From assembly GCF_036669915.1 (NCBI RefSeq), contig NC_089312.1:7951438-8015437 (forward strand): a DNA stretch of 64,000 nt, read 5' to 3'. The notes under the pieces are model-generated. The model worked only from the letters and a program-made list of their open reading frames with translations, was not told the origin of the DNA and did no database searches. The position numbers and the translations under genes were made by a program. The DNA is from Pocillopora verrucosa (Eukaryota > Cnidaria > Anthozoa > Scleractinia > Pocilloporidae). Positions 46,102-58,264 of this stretch are shown here, in pieces; position 1 is the stretch's first letter; every line of letters begins with the position of its first letter.

Positions 46102-49100
46102 CGTTAATACTCAGTGATGCTCGTACAGCTAGAAACTGTCCTGAGGGGTACTGAAATACTTATTGTGATTTTTATAGCGTAAGCCCTATGTAGGGTTGAA
46201 CTGTATGCAACACCTGTTGTCTGTATTTTTTCAAGGTGCACGTTTCCGTTGACAACGATCCACCATGAAGTAGCATCAGTTGTTCAAGCATGTCCCTCAC
46301 GAGCTGCACGTGTAAAAATAGTTGTTCAGGGAGCGATATTTTTGCCAAACATTGCATTCTGCTTTATACGCCCTCGCATCCTCCATAAGTGTAAAAAAAC
46401 ACTGTGCATTATCACTAGAAACACGAAGGGCTTTCTTGGACTCCATTTTTGTGACAATATCTAACTTACATAGTTAATCTCGAAAGCCTAGACTTGGGTC
46501 GGGAAATCATTGTTATTGTTATTGGATACCTCAAGGCATATAAAGGAGTCAGACATCACGGCTTTTTTTCAGATATAACACAAATGAATTTCAAATTGAC
46601 CTGTGAAACAGTTTTTTTTTCAGAAATATCCTAAATCAACGCTATCTAAGACAAGCATTTTAAATTGACTTATCTATCTTGTGATGTGGACCATCTAGGA
46701 TTTATGACTATCTTATGATATTTATTTTACTATCTCTCTATAAATGGAGAATAAAATTGTATTGTATGTTGTTGACATGCATTGTATCTACAATCTTTTA
46801 GTTGGTTATCAAGCACAGTATGCCAAGATGTTGGTTATTTACACAAGAACTGAATTTTCTCTTTGTAGAAGGGTGAAGTAAGAGTAAACGAACACTGTCT
46901 TTAACAAATGGTGTTGTTGACTTTGTCTGCAGGTGTTGCCTAATCTTGCGAAAAGCTTTCAGAACTTTTTTTTACCATCTCTTTGACTGTCTTTTTTTCT
47001 TCAACTACTCTTTAATCTAGCTATGTATTAAGGAAAAATTGAATAAATTATGTGAAAGTTATCTTATTACAGGTTTGATTTATGTCGTTGCACAAATTAG
47101 AACCAAAGTTTTAGGAAGCTTTTCAAAGTTTACCCACATAGATAAGGTCGCAGATTATGTAGCCCACATGCAGAGTTCCTCGCATATACCTGATGATTCA
47201 TTTTCCATGTTCCAACACCAGTTTAATAAACTAAAGGAATTTCCTCTATAAAATTCTTTTGACTTCATTTTACGGATTTCATATTTTTCTTTATTCCATT
47301 GTACCCCAGATTTTTGTCTCTATGAGTTTTGAAAGGAGCGTGTGGAAAAAAAAACCAAGCGTTAGTCAGTAGGATATTCAAAAGGGAATCGATGATATAA
47401 CACGTTTGGTAAATCTGCATCCTTGTTTAGAGTTCTTTTGAGATTGTTATAGGATTTTTTGGGGGATTCCAAGAAAATTATCAAATTTCAAATGGTAAGG
47501 GATGCGTGCGATAAACTGATTTGACAATTCAATTGATCTCAGCGCACATAAAGGCATTTTCTGCCGATGAAAAGGAAGTTGAGGGATCAAGAGTATTTCC
47601 TAATAACTATGTCTTTTCTCAATTTTGCGTGAAACTAGGAAGGGATGAGGTACAATTTTTTCGTCCTCAAAGCTGGTGGATTTTGTGTCGAATATGAAAA
47701 AATAATGAAATTTATCGGGACATAAAGTGTGAGTTTTTCACAGCCTAAAATAAACTGAGTTTCCTTCATAGGGACTTACATCAGCTGAAAACACCCTATA
47801 AGATCAACTAAACCAATACAGGCTTCGTGTATCTCTTTCCTTCTCACAATCCAAATCGAAAGCCAGACTGGTTGTTCCCCGAACTAGTGTTGGTCCAAAG
47901 ATTACATTAGTACAGCTAGTTTAATAACCTAGTAGCGATCTAACGAAAGAGTAATTTGTTGGTCTTATAATCGAAAGACTCAGCTAACGCCTGACTTTAT
48001 CATTATTACGATTAAATATACCTTTTATTACAGTATGTAACCATAAGTTAAAATAAAATGCGCAAGATGAATGATGCATATCCGACACCCTTAAGTAAAT
48101 CCCTAAAGTACACGATGAATAACCCTAAATAAACCCTTATTAAAAATACGTTGGTAAATTTTGCCAATAACCCTGTCATGTATTTTACTCTTACAATAGT
48201 CTAGCCATGGCGTTCTGTGAAGTCCCTTGATCTGTGGTGATTGCGTGGTTAGTTCTGGGGTCAGGGTCAGTCTAGCTTCATGAGCGAAATAAGTCAGGTA
48301 ATTTTGTTGAGAGAGACATTTTATCCAGTGCCTCTTTCCACCCAGAAGTCTGAGCGGCTGCCGCCGAATTTTCTCAGAATCCTGACAAAACGCCGGGAAC
48401 AGTATGGAATGAAATAATTCTTATCTCGACTAGAGATGACTGAACACGTGCTTAACGGCAATGAAAGAAACCCTAGGCAGAAAAAGTCTGCTTCGATGAT
48501 AACTGATGCTAGATACTAGAACGACGGAAATCTAGTCGTTATTTGTTTCCCGTAATCTTGTCCATAGGTAAAAATGAGATTCTTTTGACGTGTGGTATTT
48601 GTGATAAGATCTCCTTCAGGGGATCGAAGAAAACACTCAAATTTATCTCGTTACCAACATTGGGCTTCTTCGTTCATTACTGCAATTACTGGGTTAATTT
48701 GCCGACCAAGGGTCTGGAAACCAATGTAGTTTTAAGTAGGAAAACTTGGCGCGGGCGGCTGTAGTTTTGAATCTGACTGGTTGAGCGAGTGGAGTAGGTT
48801 TTCTGGCTAAAACTAGCAAAAAACAAAGGATAGCAAAACCACTATATTTCTTTCCACCTGTAATTGAAAATTGCTCTTTAACCCTGGTTTAACAGATAGC
48901 AAAATTTTGGGACTTATTCCAACTTAATGTAATACTATTTTTTTCTGTCTCATATTAATAGCTAACTAATTGAGACTACATTTTGATATGAAAATGCCTG
49001 TTTACAGGTAACAGTACTATACAAATGCCTAATAATTCTTTTGAAAATATTATGACTCAAATGTTTTGGAGTATTTCAGTGATTCATTTCTTATTCTACA

Positions 49101-49602
49101 GAAAGAACTAGACTCAAGTCTATCTATCTATGTTAATTTCTTACTCGCCAAGTGCTCGGGCCATTCTGGGGAATATTGGCTCAACGTTGTAGCAGTATCA
49201 AGTGCACTAGGACCCACATGAAAATGACTGAGATTCAGTATTCCCCAGTTTACATCAAGCAAGTGAGTTTAGTAAGTAGTTTAGTTTAAATTTTCCAGCT
49301 TTTGTGACCAGAAGTACCATGCCTTGTGACTGTTTCCATGGAAATGGGCTGTATAACAAAATACAGACCAGGTAAGAACCAATCAGAATACTTGGATTTA
49401 CTTTAGGAATACCTTGCCATGCAATAAATTTCTATATTTTGTTGATTAAAAATATGGAACCTCAAGCATTGTCAATTAAGCAGAACCTTGTTTTTCCACT
49501 ATACACATTGTATTTCAACTATAGGTACCTTCTGTGGTTAAGCAAATGATATGATGGTGCCTCATAGACATTTTCTTATCGTCATAAAGGAAAAAATATA
49601 AC
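46102..49602. other. Intergenic region, chitinase promoter to TRIM 3' end
   Basis: About 3.5 kb without a supported gene. ORFs at 47039-47251 and 48543-48764 (+) show no domains. Apart from the TATA box at 46171 nothing specific was recognised. Confidence 0.5.
46171..46176 (-). promoter_or_regulatory. TATA box of the chitinase gene
   Basis: GCTATAAAAAT on the minus strand, about 70 bp upstream of the ATG, at a distance that allows a short 5' leader. It is one of the clearest TATA boxes in the window. Confidence 0.5.
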
Positions 49603-51039
49603 TCAAGAGAGATCACCAGGTGAGATTACATCAAATGTCCATGGACTCCCAGCCAGTGGTTCACCATTAATCTCCACAGATACCTTGTGCTTGCCACTAC
49701 TTTGTGGGGTGCAGGTAACTTTGTAACTACCATTTTGATTGTCTTCTATTTCTTTATATAACTCTTCCTCTGTAGAAGTGGAAATGTTGACAACAATCAA
49801 ATCATCTTCACAATAAATACTCTCTCCATCTTGATCTCTTGTGATGATTGTGAAACAAGTCTCCTCCCCTTTCATCACTGTCTTTGAGAAGCTTCCCTGA
49901 AGCACAGATCTTGTCATGTCTGTGGAACGAACAACTATGTTACCTAAACTAGCCTTCAATACTTCTGTGTATTCCTCATTTGGGACATAATCAACATGAA
50001 GTGGTTCAAAACTATCCTCATCTTCAACCTGTAAAGTCTGTCCAAACTGTTCTACAAAGGTGAAGTGCTCATCCAGAACTGGAAGGGGCAAATCACTTTG
50101 CAACACCGTTTCCCCATAGGAAAGAAAATCTTTCAACATTGCTAATCGTGATTCATTTTTTTCTTGTTGCTCTTTAAAGGCACTTTGATTTTTATTTCCC
50201 AGGTTTTGTAATGTTGCGAGAGCTTCCTGTTCATATAACCTCAGTTTCATGATAAGTTCTTCTACGTTCTTGTGAACCTCCTCCTCAACTGCCTTTATGT
50301 TACGTTCCATTCTAAGAGCACCCTTTTTACGTCTCTCAATCTCTGTTTCACAATCACTCAATACATTCTTGAGCTTCTTAACAGAATCCATCACGTTCAC
50401 TTTGCTTTTCTCTGAGGCTTTCTCGATGCCTTCGACATCATGAATATTGTGAAATTCAATCACGCATAGTTTACAAATACAAACTTTGCAGTCGTGACAA
50501 TAAAATTCTACAACTAGTTTCTCGTGTTTTTCCGTTTTACACATGACAGGTCTTCGGATGATTCTTTCAAAATCTTGTTCTGTGAGATCCTGGATCAGGA
50601 CGGTGCGATGAGATTGGGCTAAAGTTCCACACTTACGATTGTTTTCACAAGATCCACACATAAATTTCTGGCACTCGAAACAGTAGCAACGCAATGTTTT
50701 GCTCTGGTTGCACATCCCGCAGGTTTTCTCGCAAGAATCGGAGGCTGCAATGGAAACAACTTCTGCTAGTCTGTTGAGGTAGAAAGGAGTTGGAAGTTCG
50801 TCAAATGTACCTTTGCCAGGAATCTTGACAAACGATCGACAAGCAACGCAGATGATGTCTGATCTCCCGTCAACCGTTGCATCCACTGCTTGTCTGTTGA
50901 GACATTTTAGGCAGAATGAGTGGTTACAAGGAAGAAATTTGGGTTCCTCTACTGTCTGGTGACACAATGGGCACTCGGCTTCTTTTTCCAACCTTTGATA
51001 AGGTGAAGTATCTTCACCCCTTCTCTGAGCAGTCGCCAT
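49603..51039 (-). CDS. TRIM-family RING/B-box/filamin protein, intronless
   Basis: Single-exon 478-aa ORF. RING finger with C23-C26, C38-H40, C43-C46 and C64-C67; B-box 1 about 104-145 (CGMCNQSKTLRCYCFECQKF); B-box 2 about 166-202 (HDCKVCICKLCVIEFHNIHD); coiled coil about 205-310; filamin/IG-FLN domain about 375-474 ending AGSPWTFDV. It stops after the filamin domain, so the NHL repeats of TRIM2/3/71 are absent, an architecture closer to TRIM45. It is probably an E3 ubiquitin ligase; substrate unknown. TRIM genes are often expanded and intronless in cnidarians and other invertebrates, so a retrocopy origin is possible. Confidence 0.92.
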   Translation of the reverse strand: MATAQRRGEDTSPYQRLEKEAECPLCHQTVEEPKFLPCNHSFCLKCLNRQAVDATVDGRSDIICVACRSFVKIPGKGTFDELPTPFYLNRLAEVVSIAASDSCEKTCGMCNQSKTLRCYCFECQKFMCGSCENNRKCGTLAQSHRTVLIQDLTEQDFERIIRRPVMCKTEKHEKLVVEFYCHDCKVCICKLCVIEFHNIHDVEGIEKASEKSKVNVMDSVKKLKNVLSDCETEIERRKKGALRMERNIKAVEEEVHKNVEELIMKLRLYEQEALATLQNLGNKNQSAFKEQQEKNESRLAMLKDFLSYGETVLQSDLPLPVLDEHFTFVEQFGQTLQVEDEDSFEPLHVDYVPNEEYTEVLKASLGNIVVRSTDMTRSVLQGSFSKTVMKGEETCFTIITRDQDGESIYCEDDLIVVNISTSTEEELYKEIEDNQNGSYKVTCTPQSSGKHKVSVEINGEPLAGSPWTFDVISPGDLS

Positions 51040-52633
51040 TTCTCAGACCTAGCTCTTGTCCTCTCGCTAGTTTCCAGGCTCTTCAGTCCTCTCTCTTTAC
51101 CTGAGTTGTCTCCCAACTAAAACGGATTTTTCAAAGACATTTCACCGCCAGGGCGCAACACATCTTAGTTTTTTCAGTTTTATCATACAACCACGCTAGC
51201 TTACTAATAATCTTTGGTTGGACGTTGCAATCTTTAATTGTGGTTAAAGCTCTTAACTCTTTCACTTTAGTTCCACTTTAAGACTATGCTTGAACTGTGG
51301 CAAGAGGTAGAGACCGGAAATGAACATGATTTTTCTTATGCTTGTCAATTACTGTCTTTAAATAGAACGTTTCGTGTTTTTAGTGATCAACGAAAAACCT
51401 GCTTTGTGCAGGTCAGTTCAAGCAAGGTAGATAAAGTGATTTAGTTTTAGCTAATCCGGACTACGCTCACTTGAAAAATGGTCACAAATTACGAGATGGA
51501 TAGAAAAAGTTAAAGAAGAAAACAAACATAAAAGCCTTATGTAACTTGTGACATTAGCTAATGGGAGTTAACTGGAAACCGTTAGACAGCCCTTCTCGTT
51601 TGGTGCTGATTCAACACCTAGATTGATCAACTGTTCAGTATTATATCGAAAGGGATACGGGATTGCGTTAGTTTTTTTACTAAATTCCGTGATCAACTGG
51701 TTGATAGGAAGCTTCTGCGTGTTCTGATTTCTCCAGCATCCACCCAATCAGATGCAAAACTAGACCAAATCAAAACTTGGTCAACTGTATTTTAAAATCG
51801 TAGGAATAATTAGCATAATGTTCACCTAAGTGGGTCAGTGATAATCCACCCGATCAAAAAGCGTCGCACAGAGGTTTCAAGATTAAAAGGATTCCTCAAA
51901 CTTAGTAAACCCATCTTCTGTAGTAAAGGTTGTTCACCGACTCAGTCACGTATTCCTGGCTTTATGTGTCTGTCATAGTTACTTACGAACGTCCACTACA
52001 AAAATAATTGCTGTTATTAACTGAGTTGACAACATAAATTGGCCACCATTACGAGTTTCAAAGCTGACGTTTCGTGTGTTAGCTCTTCGTCAGAGCGAGC
52101 AAATTGACCAGCGTCCTTCGCTCTGACGAAGGGCTAACGCTCGAAACGTCAGTTTTGAAACTCTCTACGGTGGCCAATTTACGTTATCAACTCAGTTGAT
52201 AATACCAAATTTCCTTGTCATACTCTCCTACCGACGCAGCACCACAGTTTGTTTAGAAACTTACCCCTCTACAAAAAAAACCGAGAGAATCAAACACGAT
52301 GTTTAAAGAAAAACTACTGTGTTCATTAAGACACTTTGTATTCTATATACCTTTCTATTTACAACAAGAATTTCCAAAATATATTTATCTTGATAAGAAA
52401 TAACTTGTTACCCTCTCTTTCATAATTCATTTCTTAGAAATAACAACACGACGGAGAGCAAAAAACTGCCTGAAAATCCAGTGCGCTGGCTCCATTTGTG
52501 CCCATTTGATTTGACTCCTTACTGAGTCCTTTAATTTTCAAATAACAGCTTCGTTTGCCCTTGTTCGCCGGAACAATTTCTCTGGTTTTATCTACGGTAT
52601 ATTACTTAAAACCCTCTTTTTTTCTAAAATTTT
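51040..52633. other. Intergenic region, TRIM promoter to TMEM180 3' end
   Basis: Contains the inverted pair of 78-bp Penelope-associated units (52021-52195). No gene seen. Confidence 0.5.
52021..52195. mobile_element. Inverted pair of 78-bp Penelope-associated units
   Basis: 52021-52098 and 52118-52195 are imperfect reverse complements with a 19-nt spacer. The right copy starts TCGCTCTGACGAAGGGCTAA and matches 15735-15812, the terminal unit of the decayed Penelope-like fragment. This tail-to-tail form suggests terminal repeats left after two insertions or a foldback product. No coding sequence accompanies it here. Confidence 0.7.
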
Positions 52634-55600
52634 CTAAACCTCTGCAAAAGGGAACCAGCGTCCTTCGCGCATTTGTTTTACCCATTGCAATCTGCTTCCG
52701 TGAAGTTTAAACCTCGTCCACGCGAGGATCTGAATACACGCGCACGCAATAGGCACGTAAACAAGTACATAAAAGCAGCCCCAGCGTAAAGAGCTATTTG
52801 CACTGTCGTGGAAACTAGTTCTGTCGGTGGATGAAGACGCCCAAAGATCGTCTGAGTAAAAGAGAGAATGGCCTGTTTGTTTCGCCAGAAGCCATGTTCC
52901 TATCAGAGGAGCTAGTGTTTGGCCAGGCTTCGAGAAGAGAGCAGAAGTTCCAAATATCAGCGCTGATATAGCTTGTTTACGATTGTGAAGAACAAAGTCT
53001 TCGTCCACGAGGTCACTGATGATCAGATTAAGAAGTTTGCATGTTCCCTCGGTGAAAACGCGATTACTGAAATACAACGAACACTAATCAGTTAATCAGT
53101 CATCTCTTAATTAAGGGGCTCTACCTGTTATAAGTAAAACTGAATGGGACGGTTACTTCAACACCTTTTTTTTTTTTTTAACAAAACTGCGCTCTAAGCC
53201 ACCTTCAGTTTAGCCGAACCGTTTACTTGAACATTTATTTTTGTGAACAGTGTCAAGAGGACTTAAGGCTAATGGTGGAATGACATTTATTTTATCAAAT
53301 CAACTCTCATATAAAAAATCGCTGAGACCCACTGCTTGCATGGAAACCGCGGTTTGGGTTAAACCTCGTGTAAATAACCGGCCCGAAGTGACTACAGATA
53401 TTTGTTTCTAAGGATGAGCTTGAATCAATCAGTTTCAGTATAATTTTGAAAGCAGTTCCCTACAGAAAAACAGGGAGATAGTGACCTTAATGTCATAGAG
53501 AGGGAGTTAAGGTCTTTGTACCGCAATCTTCAGCAACACAGGAGAGCATCAAATCTAACCAGTTATTCAGTCCTCGACAACGGACTTTAAATAAGAGATC
53601 GCAAGCTGCAACTTAATATGCTCTAGCAGATAATGCTGTACTTGTTTACACCTTCGGCACGGTCTTCATGTGAACAAAGAAACACAACTCGATCAAGACT
53701 CGTACACCAAGAACTTCTGTCAGTGGCAACAGGATCTTACCTCGCTATGTAAAAACAAAGCAAACCAGGCCAATTGGGACCGACCATGAGCATGATCACG
53801 CTAAGAGAAAGCTTAACGTAAAACAGCCACTTGATTACAGTGTACACTCCAAAGCGACGACAAAGACCCAGGAAATATAGGTTGTTGATATGAGGAGCAA
53901 CAAAGGACACACCTAACAAAATGGCGCCTGTCTGAGGAGAAATTGAGTCTCCCAGTAGCTTGTCGAGAAACAGAGGAAAGAAGTTACTGTTGAAATGGCA
54001 GTGAAACACCTGCAAGAGAGAGAAAGCCAGTCAGTTTTAGGTCTTCAACTCTAAAGGAAACCCATTGAACTTCATCGCCAAGTTTGGATACAGTTTTCCC
54101 ACGCTCCGACTGACTATATTCAGAGCGCTCAAAGAAACCACTTTCCAATTTGCAGTTTAACGATTTTCACACGTGCGTCGACCATTGGATTAAAGTTTGA
54201 AATAGTGGGCATGGTATGGCAATCGCCATTATGCATAGCAAAATGTTTGTGTTACGGGGAAATTCTATGGGTTCATTGTTGATTTATGAGCTGCGTTATG
54301 ACATTGTTTACGAAAAGGGCTCTGAAATAACTTAAATTAAATAAATTAATTTTTTCATCAAGCCATTTTTGCTTATTTGAAAGCGGTTCTTTGTATCAAT
54401 GGGGAATTACAGCTTTGGAAATTAAGAGTATCTTTCCTTCATTTCTTTCCCGTTTCAAATGTTATTTCTAGGTCCCTCCCAATAATTGGGAAAACTCGAG
54501 ATTTTGAGTGTGGTTCGTGTTTTCATGAAGTCTTTCTTTCATAGGTACTCACTTGTATTAAGTTCATGAGAGCAAACCAGATAAAGTTTGAATGATTCAT
54601 CAATTGCTTGACAAAAATCTTTAGCTCAAGGGTCTGATCAGCCTCTGACTCGGTGGAAATTTGAATGTCTTTCCTGTAAAACAAAGTTTCAGAATTACAA
54701 TATACAGAGAGTAACCAAACAAATACATAAAAAAAATTAAATATAGTATACAAAAGTTGTATCACTTGTCCCTGGAGTACTCTAACCATGCAGAGCAAAA
54801 TACAGATGTGACCACAGAAGACAACGAATTTGCAAAATACAGATTAAAACTGATATCTACATGTAGAGAATATTTTATTTTCTGAGGATTGTTTCTTTTT
54901 TTGGGTCAAACTCAGGTTACAACTCCCTGTGTATACATCATAAACTTTTTGTTCTTTTTCTCAGAAAATGGTAAGAGATCTCATTAAAAGGGAAGTCAAA
55001 GGGAACATGGTTTGAGATGTTCTGAACCAAGATAAAAAAATTGAACTGCAAGACATTTGTGAAGAGAAACAATCATTCCTAGAAAGAAGCATCACATGTC
55101 TTTGAGTGTCAAACAGTCATCTGAAACAATTAAGTATTTAACATTTACATCTTTCCACCTCCCTTCAATGGCCCCTAGCCCCGTAAGGCATTTTGTTTTA
55201 AGATGACCAAAAAAAAGACATGCACAAATACATAATAGTGATGATGATGATGACAACCCAACAAACTGAGTATGCTGTTTACATTCTAATATAATTGTAA
55301 CTGACAAAGTATTCTTGTTGTTTTTTAAGAAAGGGTCATACTTAAATGACTGACTTTCCATTGAAGCACTGCTGCAACTACATTTAACTTAGTTTGTAGA
55401 ATGTGCACCACAAGAACTTTTACAGTATTTAATTCAGACTTGCCTTTCCTCCATGTCAGGAGTGTCCACTTTCACCTTCTTGGTGGCAAAATGCTTTTTA
55501 AGCAAAAACGAACTGACCAGAAATCCAGTTAAGGAGAAGATGGTTAGTATAGCACAGAATATATGAAATGGCCCCATGTTGTCTCTATCCCAAAAGCGGT

Positions 55601-58264
55601 ACGACAGAAATACAGACAATGAGCCACATCCACTGAACACTGAGCAGTACCAGTTAAGGGCAGTCCGATCTTCTGATGACAAAGCCAAGTCAGCAAGCAA
55701 TGCCAGATGGTTCAAGTCAATCATTGTTAAGAAACCATCATACAAACACAGACAGATAACAAACTGGATTGATGGATGACACCACTGAAACCATATGCAA
55801 AAGAAAGCAAGTGTAAACAGTGGTCCATATGTTATAAGTGACCTGTGAAATAAAAAAGGAAGGGTCTTATGTTAGCTTAAATAATAGTTGAAAACTGAGA
55901 ATCCTTAAAGTGGGAAAACAAGGGAGAAATCTAGAGGGATTGATGAACACAACATTACATGATTCTCTTAATCCTTTGACACCTGAAGGCATCTAATTAG
56001 TACCTACTTTCTCCCTCCAATATCACAAGAATATAGCAAATGATCACCAACCCTAAAGAAGCTCTTGATTGCTACACAAATTCTCCTTGTCAACACCATA
56101 GGAAATGTATATAAAACAGTATCGAGAATATCCCTGCTGATGTTAGGGTGAGAGTCTGTCAGGTGACATCCTAAGCCTGTTTCAGCAACTCCAAACCCAC
56201 CCATTAAAATTTTACTCAGTACAAAACTAATCACTATTATTATCAATATTATTTCTGTGATCAGTATTACAATTACTGTCATTACTATCATTGTTTCAAA
56301 TAATTAAAATTACAGTTATACACTGTTTTTCTCTTCCTCATAGAGTATTTTTCTTGCAATGCCCTTTTTCTTCATGACAAGTGAGAAGAGAAATAGAGCT
56401 TCAAAAAAATATGATCACCAAGTGATCAACTCACCTAAAACGTTTTTGTACAATCTCTGATTGGCTCAGGCTTGACCTTAAAAAGGAACAAAATATTTCC
56501 CAAATAAACATATGACTTCAATTTTCTTTTAAATTTTTTAGAAACTGTGATCTTTCACTCATATGTAGCACCAATCAGGAGCTCTTAATGGAATTTTTAG
56601 ATCTGAACAGAAGCTCTCTTTGCTATGCTTAACCCTTTAACTCTCATGAGTAATCAAGAGAGAATTTCTCCTTACAGTGTCAATACAATATAAAGCAGAC
56701 AAGTGATGAGAACAAAGAAGAATAGTAACTAGGAGAATTTTAGTTGGTCCAACACCAAATTCTCCAAACTAACATAATAAGAATTAAACGGCACATAGTA
56801 AGGAGAATAATTGATGAGATCTTGGGAGTGAAAGGGGTTAAACCTCCTCTATACATATGAAATACTGCACATAATCATGTTGCTCTCACAACAATTTGCA
56901 TTTGACCTTTCTGCCAATGCATGCCTTTGTAATTCTATAATTCAAAACTAATCTTCTTAATGTAAACAGTCATCTAACAGTTGAACAACTAAAACCAGGT
57001 GAGATCCCAGTTGTGTGAAGGGTGAATAGCATTATCTACTGGATAAATCTTTAGCCAGTGGGTAGTGTGGTATGGTTTTTTTTTAACTATAAGCAATTTA
57101 TCCATTAGATAGCATTATCTGCTCTTTGAATAATGGGGTCTAGAATGATACAAATATCCTTAGGCAATAATAAGCATGTCATTATATTTTAGTCCCAAAC
57201 ACATTTTCATATATAGCAAACAAGGTTTAAAGAGAAGTTGAATTACTTGTATTAAAACATCAGAGGTATTCTACATGTCTTAAAATAAAAGGTTCTTATC
57301 CACTCTGAACTGTATTTATTTATACTGAGGGGTTATTCTTTTCACCTGGTTTGAGTTTTATGAAAAAGGGTTCCACATCTGAGTATCTATTACTAAAAGT
57401 AATTTGACTTTGGGTACAAGTTAAGACTGACTCAAATTCAAACTAGACTTTAGAGTAAAAATTACTAAGAAAGTAACTGACCCTTGATGGCTTTATTAGA
57501 TACAAATTTAAAAATATCTTTAACTTACTGATTTTTCCCAAGGGCTCTGTGATCACTCAGCCAGCCAAAAAGTGGATCATTCAGAGAATTCCATACTAGA
57601 AATATTGCCTACATGGACAAACCAGAAGATTAATTCATTTCAGGTGAAAACAGTTTATATGTCTTGTAAGCAGTGCTATGAAGTGCTTGAAAGGACTGCA
57701 AAATTAGGCGGGATTGCTGGCAGAAATTCCCCTCCAGCACTTTTGTAGTCTTGGCTCTCAATTTTTCTCTGACCAAGGCAAATTTGCGAAGTCGGAGTCA
57801 TGTATATAGCAACAATATTCACATAATGAAACTCTGAATCGCTAATTTTAACCCTTACATTTTAACCTTGAAAATTTATCGATTTCTTTTATTCTTTTTT
57901 AAACAGTGCTCATCACCTTTAAGTTATAAAGGGTTTGACTGATTCTACATTTGAGTAAATCTCAATATTACGAATCCCAGAGTACGTGATTGGGTACGAG
58001 ATTTTATTGGTTATTTATGTCTGATTTTTAAAAACAAAAGAAAACCTATGTTATTTAAATAACAAAATATCAACTGACTCCAAATTAACATAATAGGATA
58101 AAAAAGAATATTCTTACCTCTCCGAGCCAAAAAGAATTACGATCAATTTTGTAAACGGAAACAAATATGTCTACGTAATACAGAAGGAACACATTGTGGA
58201 GAATCGCTATGAAAAGCGACATGGAACCATACGCTAAACGAACTGCAAGTATCCTATGGTACAT
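52634..58264 (-). CDS. MFSD13A: MFSD13A / TMEM180, major-facilitator-like membrane protein (7 exons)
   Basis: Predicted 496 aa (human 517). Minus-strand exons: 58264-58118, 57608-57529, 56476-56435, 55842-55444, 54673-54553, 54009-53741 and 53066-52634; all phases fit. Strong family matches include [94 protein letters not shown] and [15 protein letters not shown], with about 10-12 hydrophobic segments. The transported substrate is not established. The exon 4 donor reads AAAG|GCAAGT, a GC-AG intron; no in-phase GT alternative was seen. Two MITEs lie in introns 2 and 3. Identification is strong. Confidence 0.94.
55968..56152 (+). repeat. MITE family B copy (B6) in a TMEM180 intron
   Basis: About 185 bp from TTAATCCTTTGACACC through 'gctgatgttagggtgag'; the terminal TAAAGGGTTAA is missing, so the copy is truncated at the right end. 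Confidence 0.65.
56629..56841 (-). repeat. MITE family A copy (A4) in a TMEM180 intron
   Basis: 213 bp, TTAACCCTTTAACTC at one end and GTGAAAGGGGTTAA at the other, inverted relative to A1 and A2. It contains 'gtgatgagaac', 'agtaaggagaat' and 'gatcttgggag' blocks. Confidence 0.75.
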
